Part shown: piece after piece, positions 1 through 5,470 of the stretch | How positions within the stretch are numbered: position 1 is the stretch's first letter | Layout of the letters: each line of letters begins with the position of its first letter | Assembly: GCA_031273445.1 (NCBI GenBank) | Contig: JAISRV010000078.1 | Location: 1 to 5,895 of the forward strand | Direction: 5' to 3' | From: Candidatus Adiutrix sp. | GTDB taxonomy: Bacteria > Desulfobacterota > Desulfarculia > Adiutricales > Adiutricaceae | Length of the DNA stretch: 5,895 nt | Notes under the pieces: generated by a model | Database searches by the model: none | What the model saw: the letters and a program-made list of their open reading frames with translations, nothing else | What the model was told of the DNA's origin: nothing | Program-made: the position numbers and the translations under genes

Positions 1-1079
1 ACGCAGTCGCCCAGGGCCAGGCAGCCGTAGGGGCAGGCCAGCGGGCCGCCGTCGTGCCCGGCGGCGAGGCGGCAGCTTTCAAGGCCGCGATAACGCGACA
101 GGCGCGGGGCCTGGCCGCCATGCCCGCACTTGAGGCCCGCTTTGAAAGCCGGGGCCGCCGGGCCGGCCGTCGCCGCGGCTTGCGGGGCCGCCTTTTTAGC
201 CCTTTTAGTCGCCGGGGCTGAAGCCGGGCGGCCCGGGGCGGGCAGCGCGGCCAGGGGCACGAGCAGGACCAGGGCCAGATAGGCGAGAATCTCCGTGGGC
301 ATATCCTCCACGCGGCTCATAAGCGGCGAGGGGATGAAAATCAGAATCTCCAGGGTCACAGCCGCGCACCAGCCCAGTTGTATTGCGGAACGGGCCAAAA
401 AGGGGGCCACAAAGAAGGCCGGCAACGCCAGAGACGAGGCCCGGGCCGCCATGGGGCAGCCGGCTGAAAGAAAATCCCGGCCGTATGGAGATGAAAAAAC
501 GGCCGCGAAAACGGCCGCAAAGGCCAGCCAGGGCGCGGCCAGACGCCAGGCGGGCTTGAGGCGCGGGCTGAAACAGAGGCCGGAAACAGCCAGAAGGACG
601 ACTGAGGGCCAGTCGGTGATGCGCCAGCCGACGTGAAGCCAGGCGGGGCCGCCCCAAGCTTCGACGGCCATGAGGACGGCGGCGGACATAAGCACGCTCA
701 AGCCAGGCAGGGCGGCCAGCCTGGCGCAGCGGGGACGGCCTGCGATAAAGCCCAAGATCAGGCCCTGGCTTAGGGCGGCGTAGGGTTCGTGATCCGGCGG
801 CGCAAAGGCCACTGTAACGGCGGCCAACCAGGCCCAGACGGCCCAGTCCAGGCCGCCCAGGGCCTCCCGGCGACGTGCGGCGAAGAGGGTCAGGCCGCCG
901 AAAGCGCCGGCCAGGGTCAGGCCCAGGGGCCAGAGCGTGGCCGGGCCGCGAATGACGACCCCGGCCAGAGTGAGCGGCAGAAAGGAGCCCAACAGGCTCA
1001 GGTTGCGGCCGGCCGGGCCGCTGTTTTTCAGGAAAGGCCCATCGGTCAGAATAATGTCGGGCGGCGGAGCAACGGTCAC
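1..1079 (-). CDS. RnfD-like membrane protein fused to an RnfB-type Fe-S region (3' end cut by window)
   Basis: The frame is open without a stop from a GTG at 1079 to the left edge (359 full codons); the protein continues beyond. Residues about 27-280 are hydrophobic, with probable membrane segments near 27-43, 47-67, 79-93, 101-114, 121-139, 158-170, 180-196, 217-249 and 262-280. Segment order and short matches (a P-x(4)-G turn near 35-40, L-D-W at 77-79, P-P near 94-95, the last two helices) resemble RnfD, a membrane subunit of the Rnf ion-pumping ferredoxin:NAD oxidoreductase. The RnfD flavin-attachment motif S-G-A-T is not found. An Ala/Pro/Lys linker (283-314) leads to C318, C336, C349, C353 and C359 with C-P-Y-G-C-L-x-L-G-D-C, the signature of the ferredoxin part of RnfB. 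The usual preceding RnfB four-cysteine domain is missing. The start overlaps the rnfC-like stop (GTGA), so translation is probably coupled. The RnfB-type part is clear; the RnfD assignment is a remote, by-eye call. Confidence 0.66.
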   Translation of the reverse strand, partial: MTVAPPPDIILTDGPFLKNSGPAGRNLSLLGSFLPLTLAGVVIRGPATLWPLGLTLAGAFGGLTLFAARRREALGGLDWAVWAWLAAVTVAFAPPDHEPYAALSQGLILGFIAGRPRCARLAALPGLSVLMSAAVLMAVEAWGGPAWLHVGWRITDWPSVVLLAVSGLCFSPRLKPAWRLAAPWLAFAAVFAAVFSSPYGRDFLSAGCPMAARASSLALPAFFVAPFLARSAIQLGWCAAVTLEILIFIPSPLMSRVEDMPTEILAYLALVLLVPLAALPAPGRPASAPATKRAKKAAPQAAATAGPAAPAFKAGLKCGHGGQAPRLSRYRGLESCRLAAGHDGGPLACPYGCLALGDC

Positions 1080-2176
1080 GGAGCTGACCCCCGCTCAGGG
1101 CAGGCGAAAAGCCTGACCATGGAAATCAAGGGTCGGCGGGCCGGGCAGGCCAAAGCGCAGGCGCCGCAGAAAAGGCAGTCGCCGAAATTTTTCCCGGCCC
1201 CCGGCTTAAGCCACTGCGCGGCGGAAAGAGCCGCCGGCAGATCCACGGCCAAACCGGCGGGGCAAGCCCTGGCGCAGGCGCGGCAGGCGCGGCAAGGACT
1301 CGGCGGTCGGTCGAAGGAGGCGGCCCGAACCAGATTCAGGCCCCCGGCCAGGAACCCCAGACCCCGCGTCAGCCGGCTCACGGTCGTCCCCCGCACCAGG
1401 CCGCCCATGACCACCGCGTCGCCCGGACGCGGCTGCAGATTGGCGAAAGACAAAAGGTCAATGACGCGGCTGCCGGCCGGCACGAAATAGTTGGCCGGCC
1501 CCAGGCTCAAGGGCAGATGGGTCAACGGCAACCCCGTGCGCCAGGCCCGGCCCAGAAAAAAAAGCTCGCGCCCGCCCAAAACGTCGCGGCCGCCAGGGTC
1601 GCTCAGGCCGGTCAGCCTTTTTTTAAGCACGGCCGGAAGCGTCTCGGGGTAGCCGCCCCTGATCAGATGCGTCTGGAAGCCGGAGGGGAAATCTTCCGGC
1701 TTTTCCGCCGCCCAGATCAGCGGCCGGTTCGGGCACAGCCGCCCCACCGCCGTCAGCCCCGCCGAGATAGTTTCCCGATGCTCATGAAAAAGGGCGGCAG
1801 ACCAGGCCAGGCCAGGCTCCGGGTCGGCGGCGCTGATGATCAGCGGCCCGGCCGAGCCGCCGGGGATGACCGGCACGCCAAAGCCGGCCAGAGCCTGGGC
1901 CAGTTCCGCTCCCTCCAGGCCGGCCGGGGACAGAGCCGAGGGCGGCTCGCCCACAGCCGCGTCGTCGCGGCTGATGATGATCTCCCCGGGGCCGACGTCG
2001 CTTATGAAGCCGGAGAGCGCGGCGCGCAGAACCAGCGGCGCCGGCCCGTCCCCGACGGCCACGGGTTCCCCGGCCGAGACGGGCCGCCCTTTTTTAAGGC
2101 CGCGCAGGGGCGCGGCGCCGGTCAGCGACAGAGAGAGGACATGCGCCCCGTCCCATGTTTTTATGACGTCAACCAT
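1076..2176 (-). CDS. rnfC: RnfC-like electron-transport subunit with two 4Fe-4S clusters
   Basis: This 366-residue protein is probably the peripheral cytoplasmic subunit of an Rnf-type complex, which in known systems exchanges electrons with NAD(H) through FMN and Fe-S clusters. In order it shows an N-terminal barrel-sandwich-like stretch (about 20-70), a degenerate flavoprotein-like central part (85-200), an SLBB-like segment (about 229-262, with F-V-P-A-G-S-R-V-I-D-L-L), and two C-x2-C-x2-C-x3-C-P motifs: C295/C298/C301/C305 and C334/C337/C340/C344. It is shorter than typical RnfC (about 430-450). The G-x-G-G-A-x-F-P motif is reduced to A-G-F-G-V-P (97-102), and N-G-A-E-C-E-P is reduced to S-A-A-D-P-E-P (115-121), so FMN/NADH binding may be altered or lost. 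The ATG follows a modest GAGAGG site 11 nt upstream and lies 17 nt after the rsmI stop. It precedes the RnfD/B-like gene, matching the usual rnfC-rnfD order. The family call is good; the function is inferred. Confidence 0.8.
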   Translation of the reverse strand: MVDVIKTWDGAHVLSLSLTGAAPLRGLKKGRPVSAGEPVAVGDGPAPLVLRAALSGFISDVGPGEIIISRDDAAVGEPPSALSPAGLEGAELAQALAGFGVPVIPGGSAGPLIISAADPEPGLAWSAALFHEHRETISAGLTAVGRLCPNRPLIWAAEKPEDFPSGFQTHLIRGGYPETLPAVLKKRLTGLSDPGGRDVLGGRELFFLGRAWRTGLPLTHLPLSLGPANYFVPAGSRVIDLLSFANLQPRPGDAVVMGGLVRGTTVSRLTRGLGFLAGGLNLVRAASFDRPPSPCRACRACARACPAGLAVDLPAALSAAQWLKPGAGKNFGDCLFCGACALACPARRPLISMVRLFACPERGSAP

Positions 2177-2193
2177 CGGCCCCGGCGCCTCTC

Positions 2194-3066
2194 TTAAACG
2201 CTGCCGTCTTCCCGATCGGCGGCCCTGGCCGCGACCAGAAGCTTGTATATTTCAGCGCGGGGCCGGCCGCTTTCGCGGGCCAGTTCGGCGGCCAGGGCCG
2301 GGCTCGGGCGCGGGTCGCTCCGGGCCAGACTCGCCAGACGCGCCGGATCAAAAGGAGGATGATCCCCGGCCGGCGCTCCGGCGGCGGCGGCCCCGGCCAC
2401 TACGATGGTCATTTCGCCTTTGCGCGGCCTGGCGGCCGCGTCGGCGGCCAAGGCCGGGAGGTCGCCAGCCAGAAACTCTTCGTGCAGCTTGGTCATTTCC
2501 CGGGCCAGGAGGGCCGGGCGCGGCCCGAAGATATCGGCCAGGTCGGCCAGACTCGCCGTCAGCCGGTGCGGCGCTTCAAAAAAAACCAGGGTCCAGGGCA
2601 GCTCTTTAAGCCTGGCCAGAAAGCCGCGCCTTTCTTTGGCCCGGAAGGGAATGAAGCCGGCGAAGGTAAAGCGGTCGGCGGAAAAACCGGAGGCCATAAG
2701 GGCCGTAATGACGGCCGAAGGCCCGGGCAGCGGAATGACCGCAAAGCCCGCGGCCCGAGCGGCGGCGGTCAGGGCCGCGCCCGGATCGGAGACGCCGGGG
2801 GCGCCGGCGTCGGTAAGCAACGCGACCCGCCCGCCGGCGGCCAGAACGGAGGCGATGCGAGGCCAGGCCGCGCGGTGGTTCTGCTCCCGGTAGCTGATCA
2901 GCGGGCGGCGCAGGCCCAGGTGGCTTAGAAGCTTCAGGGCCCGACGGGTGTCTTCGGCGGCCACGAGGTCGGCCTCTTTCAGCGCGGCCGCAACGCGCGG
3001 GGTCAAATCGCCCAGATTGCCCAAAGGGCTGGGCGCCAGGTAAAGGCCGGCCGGGTTGTCGCTCAT
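2194..3066 (-). CDS. rsmI: 16S rRNA (cytidine-1402 2'-O)-methyltransferase RsmI
   Basis: RsmI uses S-adenosylmethionine to methylate the ribose 2'-OH of C1402 in 16S rRNA, in the P-site decoding region. The 290-residue length matches the family (286 in E. coli). The tetrapyrrole-methylase fold is marked by L-Y-L-A-P-S-P-L-G-N-L (8-18), A-E-D-T-R (37-41), T-D-A-G-A-P-G-V-S-D-P-G (85-96), P-L-P-G-P-S-A (112-118), then F-A-G-F-I-P, F-F-E-A-P-H-R-L, R-E-M-T-K-L-H-E-E and K-G-E-M-T. The ATG at 3066 is chosen because AAGGA lies 7 nt upstream and because the family motif begins at residue 8; in-frame codons further upstream run into the repeat. It follows yraN on the same strand after a repeat-filled gap and is followed 17 nt later by the RnfC-like gene. 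All expected motifs are intact. Confidence 0.96.
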   Translation of the reverse strand: MSDNPAGLYLAPSPLGNLGDLTPRVAAALKEADLVAAEDTRRALKLLSHLGLRRPLISYREQNHRAAWPRIASVLAAGGRVALLTDAGAPGVSDPGAALTAAARAAGFAVIPLPGPSAVITALMASGFSADRFTFAGFIPFRAKERRGFLARLKELPWTLVFFEAPHRLTASLADLADIFGPRPALLAREMTKLHEEFLAGDLPALAADAAARPRKGEMTIVVAGAAAAGAPAGDHPPFDPARLASLARSDPRPSPALAAELARESGRPRAEIYKLLVAARAADREDGSV

Positions 3067-3073
3067 TTTTATT

Positions 3074-3078
3074 TCCTT
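3074..3078 (-). promoter_or_regulatory. Ribosome binding site of rsmI
   Basis: AAGGA on the minus strand lies 7 nt before the ATG at 3066. It fixes the start of rsmI. It is the clearest Shine-Dalgarno site in the window and sits between the repeat copy at 3084 and the start codon. Confidence 0.8.
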
Positions 3079-3083
3079 GTGGC

Positions 3084-3197
3084 TTGGAGCCTTGTCGGGG
3101 CTGACCGTAGCCAAGCAAAAAATGCGATTTTTGCTTGGCTGGCGCCTGGTCGCCCTCTGGCCCAGTCGCTTCGCTCCGTCGGCCCTATCGGGTCGAC
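3084..3197 (+). repeat. Intergenic hairpin repeat, copy A
   Basis: This is a full copy of the repeat also found at 4269 and 4407. It begins TTGGAGCCTTGTCGGGGCTG and holds two inverted repeats. Hairpin 1 has a perfect 13-bp stem (3109-3121 with 3128-3140, outer arm AGCCAAGC, inner A5/T5) and the loop ATGCGA. Hairpin 2 has an 8-bp stem (3178-3185 with 3190-3197) with one G-T pair, preceded by GTCGCTTCGCTCC. It fills most of the gap between yraN and rsmI. Neither hairpin is followed by a T-run on either strand, so it does not look like a simple rho-independent terminator. It may be a REP-like element or a structured leader of rsmI. Confidence 0.85.
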
Positions 3198-3225
3198 CCG
3201 CTATTTTTAAATCGCCGGGCCACGG

Positions 3226-3591
3226 TCACTCGGCCAGGTCGAAGGCGTTTTTAATGTGGTTCACCAAGGGCGCGCCGCTGACCGGGCAGACGACTTCCAC
3301 CACGTCGAAACGGGCCGGCCGGTTTTCCCAGCGGCGCGCTTTAAGAAACAGGGCGGCGACCTGAGAGAGCTTGCGTTGCTTGCGGCTGTTGACGGCCAAG
3401 CCCGGGGCCAGCCCGGGCCGACCGCGGGTTTTGACTTCCACAATCACCACCGTAGCGCCGTCTACGGCCACTATATCCAGTTCGCCAAGTTGATTGACAA
3501 TGTTCAGGCCCACGATCAGGTAGCCTAAGGCGCGCAAATGCCGGGCGGCCAGTTCCTCGCCCCGCCGCCCCAGTTCACGGCGTTTATCCAT
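3226..3591 (-). CDS. yraN: YraN / UPF0102 family nuclease-fold protein
   Basis: A 121-residue protein of the UPF0102 family, whose fold resembles Holliday-junction resolvase-type nucleases; the cellular role is not firmly established, although a link to DNA repair or recombination is often proposed. The PD-(D/E)XK-like core is visible: G-R-R-G-E-E-L-A-A near 8-16, G-E-L-D-I-V-A at 36-42 (acidic D39) and V-E-V-K-T-R at 51-56 (E52, K54). Length and motif spacing are normal for the family. The ATG at 3591 lies inside the 3' end of rnhB (8-nt overlap), so the two genes are probably translationally coupled. The rnhB-yraN pairing is common in proteobacteria and supports the call. Confidence 0.93.
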   Translation of the reverse strand: MDKRRELGRRGEELAARHLRALGYLIVGLNIVNQLGELDIVAVDGATVVIVEVKTRGRPGLAPGLAVNSRKQRKLSQVAALFLKARRWENRPARFDVVEVVCPVSGAPLVNHIKNAFDLAE

Positions 3592-4267
3592 CGCCGCCGC
3601 CGGCGCCGCGATCGGAAAACAGCGGCGCCGCCTTCGGCGGATTGACGCCCCTGAAGCTCAGGCGATGGCAGGGCGAGGGGCCATGGAGGCGCAGGGCCTT
3701 TAAATGCTCGGCCACCCCATAGCCTTTGTTGCGGTCGAAGCCGTATTGCGGGTATTGTTCGTGCAACTGGTCCATGATGCGGTCACGCGTGACCTTGGCG
3801 ATGACGGAGGCGGCGGCGATGGAAAGCGAGCGGGCGTCGCCCTTGACCAAGGTCTGAATTTTCATGGGCAAATCGGGGCGCGAGGCGCCGTCGACCAGAA
3901 CCAGGTCCGGCGGCGGATCCAGGGCCAGCACCGCCCGGCGCATGGCCAGCATGGCGGCCTCAAGGGGGTTCAGCCTATCGACCTCGGCCGCTTCCACGAC
4001 CGCGCAGGCCCAGCTCACGGCCCGCAGGGTGATCAGGGCATAAGCCTTGTCCCGAGCGGAGGCGCTCATTTTTTTGGAATCGACGACGCCGGGATAATCA
4101 CGGAAGGGATCCAAAATGACCGCCGCCGCCGCCAGCGGCCCGGCCAGGGGGCCGCGGCCGGCCTCGTCCGTTCCGGCCAAAAAGCCGCCTGAAACCCGGA
4201 AGAGTTGGTCGAAGGCGGCCAGGTCTTCCGTCTGTCCGGCCTTATTATTTTTATAGCTTTTTTTCAT
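3584..4267 (-). CDS. rnhB: Ribonuclease HII
   Basis: RNase HII cleaves the RNA strand of RNA-DNA hybrids and nicks 5' of single ribonucleotides misincorporated in DNA, starting ribonucleotide excision repair. The 227-residue protein carries the family signature D-E-A-G-R-G-P-L-A-G-P (34-44, catalytic D34 and E35), D-S-K-K-M-S (63-68), V-L-V-D-G (123-127, catalytic D126), K-G-D (142-144) and A-A-A-S-V-I-A-K-V-T-R-D (151-162), then Y-P-Q-Y-G-F and H-K/N-K-G-Y-type elements and H-R-x-S-F. The fourth metal-binding acid is expected in the 144-162 segment. The ATG at 4267 lacks a clear Shine-Dalgarno, and the first 13 residues are Lys/Asn-rich, so the exact start is less certain than the gene. It heads the minus-strand block; its leader holds repeat copies B and C. 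Confidence 0.96.
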   Translation of the reverse strand: MKKSYKNNKAGQTEDLAAFDQLFRVSGGFLAGTDEAGRGPLAGPLAAAAVILDPFRDYPGVVDSKKMSASARDKAYALITLRAVSWACAVVEAAEVDRLNPLEAAMLAMRRAVLALDPPPDLVLVDGASRPDLPMKIQTLVKGDARSLSIAAASVIAKVTRDRIMDQLHEQYPQYGFDRNKGYGVAEHLKALRLHGPSPCHRLSFRGVNPPKAAPLFSDRGAGGGDG

Positions 4268-4268
4268 G

Positions 4269-4406
4269 TCATTTTGGTTTGGTTTGGAGCCTTGTCGGGA
4301 CTGACCTTAGCTGGGCAAAAAATGCGATTTTTGCCCAGCCAGCGAGTTTATCGGCCTCTCAACCCGTCGCTTCGCTCCGTCAGCCCTACGGGCTGACATG
4401 CTTTTC
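4269..4406 (+). repeat. Intergenic hairpin repeat, copy B
   Basis: A full copy matching copy A, with an upstream TCATTTTGGTTTGG extension that recurs at the head of copy C, so B and C form a tandem. Hairpin 1 is a perfect 12-bp stem (4310-4321 with 4328-4339, outer arm GCTGGGC) and the same ATGCGA loop as copy A. The outer arm differs from copy A on both sides so that pairing is kept. Hairpin 2 is a perfect 8-bp stem (4379-4386 with 4390-4397, GTCAGCCC, loop TAC), again preceded by GTCGCTTCGCTCC. It lies directly upstream of rnhB. Confidence 0.87.
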
Positions 4407-4467
4407 TCATTTTGGTTTGGAGCCTTGTCGGGGCTGACCTTAGCTGGGCAAAAAATGCGATTTTTGC
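4407..4467 (+). repeat. Intergenic hairpin repeat, truncated copy C
   Basis: This copy starts with TCATTTTGGTTTGGAGCC as in copy B and runs identically through the left arm and loop of hairpin 1. It stops in the right arm: only the inner GCAAAAA/TTTTTGC pairing (4448-4454 with 4461-4467) survives, and hairpin 2 is absent. The break is followed immediately by TTGACA of the candidate peptidase promoter. It is in direct orientation with copies A and B. Confidence 0.8.
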
Positions 4468-4468
4468 T

Positions 4469-4498
4469 TTGACAAAACGAGTCCTATTATACAATAAT
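4469..4498 (+). promoter_or_regulatory. Candidate sigma-70 promoter of the P1 peptidase gene
   Basis: A perfect -35 hexamer TTGACA (4469-4474) is followed by TACAAT at 4490-4495 (15-nt spacer) or AATAAT at 4493-4498 (18-nt spacer). The stretch is strikingly A/T-rich in a G+C-rich window. Either -10 places the transcript start at about 4502-4506, at the ATG at 4505. The gene has no Shine-Dalgarno, so a leaderless mRNA is likely. Predicted by consensus match only. Confidence 0.55.
4486..4491 (-). promoter_or_regulatory. Candidate -10 element for the rnhB block
   Basis: A perfect TATAAT lies on the minus strand and overlaps the candidate -10 of the divergent peptidase promoter. The position 17 nt upstream (4509-4514 read on the minus strand, TTTCTT) is a poor -35 match, so the call is weak. 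If it is used, the rnhB transcript would have a leader of roughly 210 nt containing repeat copies C and B. Confidence 0.3.
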
Positions 4499-4504
4499 CA
4501 AGAC

Positions 4505-5470
4505 ATGAAAGAAATAAGCATCAGCCAGATTGAAGGTTTCAGCGTCGGCCACGCGGAAGACGAGGCCGCGCGCACCGGCTGCACGGCCATTCTGACCCCG
4601 GCGGGGGCGGTGGCCTCCGGCTTTACGCCCGGTTTCGCGCCAGGCAGCCGGGAGATGGACCTTTTAAAGCCGGAGAGCGCGCCGCAGGCCATCCACGGGC
4701 TACTTTTGGCCGGAGGCAGCGCTTTCGGCCTGGCCGCGGCCCAGGGCGTGGTCGAGTTTCTGCGCGAGCGCGGCCATGGCCTGGACGTCGGGCCGGCGAC
4801 CGTGCCTCTGGTTCCGGCCGCCGTCATTTTCGACTATCCCGGCAATCTTTCCGGGGGCCGGCTGCCGGACGCGGCAATGGGCTATCGCGCCGCCGCCGCC
4901 GCCGATCAGAGGCCGGTTTTGAGCGGCCCGCACGGGGCCGGGATTTCGGCCCGATCCGGGAAAATAGCCGGCCATGATTTGTCCAGCCCTTCCGGCCTCG
5001 GCTCTTTCGGCTTCCGCGACGGAGCTTTGGCCATAACCGCCCTGACGGTGGTCAATCCGTTGGGCAGCGTAGTGAATCCCGACAACGGCCGGATCATCTC
5101 CGGCGCGCGCCGGCCCGACGGCCGGCTTTGCGGCCGTCGGGAAATATTGAAGCTTCTGAGAGAACAATCCGCCCTGGGAGAGAAGCAGGCCCAGCCACGG
5201 CGCGGCGCGGCGCTGGAGGCGGGGCATACGGTGCTGGCGGTGGTGGGCCTCAACGCGCGGCTGACCAAACTCGGCGCCTACCGGATCAGCCGCATGGCCG
5301 CCGCTGGCCTGGCCAGGGCGGTCTACCCGGCCCATCTGCTTTATGACGGCGACACGGTTTTCGCCTTAAGCTCCAACACCGGGCCGGAAGCGGACGAGAG
5401 CTGGCTGGGAGCCCTGGCCGCCGACGCGGTTTCCAGGGCCATAGTCAATTCGGTTCCGGCGTGGCGATGA
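4505..5470 (+). CDS. P1 family (S58, DmpA/NylC-like) N-terminal-nucleophile peptidase
   Basis: A 321-residue member of the DmpA/BapA/NylC family: aminopeptidases or amide hydrolases made as a precursor that cleaves itself to expose a Ser or Thr nucleophile. Visible motifs are V-G-H-A-E-D (14-19), T-G-C-T-A-I-L (24-30), L-L-A-G-G-S-A-F-G-L-A-A-A (67-79), V-P-L-V-P-A-A-V-I-F-D (100-110), V-V-N-P-L-G-S-V-V-N-P (182-192), N-A-R-L-T-K (250-255) and D-G-D-T-V-F-A-L-S (281-289). By alignment with the family, T242 in H-T-V-L-A-V-V is the likely nucleophile, with cleavage after H241. The substrate cannot be read from sequence. The ATG at 4505 is preferred because family homology starts within the first residues; an in-frame extension to 4412 only translates repeat C. 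It has no signal peptide and overlaps the recombinase gene by ATGA. Confidence 0.92.
   Translation: MKEISISQIEGFSVGHAEDEAARTGCTAILTPAGAVASGFTPGFAPGSREMDLLKPESAPQAIHGLLLAGGSAFGLAAAQGVVEFLRERGHGLDVGPATVPLVPAAVIFDYPGNLSGGRLPDAAMGYRAAAAADQRPVLSGPHGAGISARSGKIAGHDLSSPSGLGSFGFRDGALAITALTVVNPLGSVVNPDNGRIISGARRPDGRLCGRREILKLLREQSALGEKQAQPRRGAALEAGHTVLAVVGLNARLTKLGAYRISRMAAAGLARAVYPAHLLYDGDTVFALSSNTGPEADESWLGALAADAVSRAIVNSVPAWR

Noticed and set aside
205..657. Arginine- and proline-rich minus-strand frame inside the RnfD-like gene
   Set aside because: It is the shifted frame of a G+C-rich hydrophobic gene, starts with TTG and has low-complexity composition. The longer open frame has membrane segments and an RnfB motif.
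1556..1564. A9 run (T9 on the coding strand) in the rnfC-like gene, and similar 7-8 base runs in rsmI and rnhB, as programmed frameshift or phase-variation sites
   Set aside because: The runs encode Phe-Phe or Lys-Lys codons (TTT/AAA) at normal family positions, and homology continues in the same frame on both sides. They may still be sequencing-error hotspots.
3178..3210. Hairpin 2 of copy A followed by TATTTTT as a plus-strand terminator
   Set aside because: No plus-strand gene lies upstream for it to terminate, the T-run is separated from the stem by about six bases, and copy B has no equivalent T-run directly after the stem.
3056..3364. Plus-strand open frames across the repeats, giving similar short peptides at 3056-3364 and 4205-4396
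   Set aside because: The similarity comes from the repeat DNA itself. Outside it the frames run antisense through rsmI, yraN and rnhB, with no family support.
3084..4467. CRISPR array
   Set aside because: There are only three copies, more than 100 bp long, with internal hairpins, no short regular spacers and no cas genes.
4412..4504. In-frame upstream extension of the P1 peptidase by 31 codons
   Set aside because: The extension translates the repeat copy C and promoter sequence, has no homology to the family, and the ATG at 4505 starts right before the conserved N-terminal motif.
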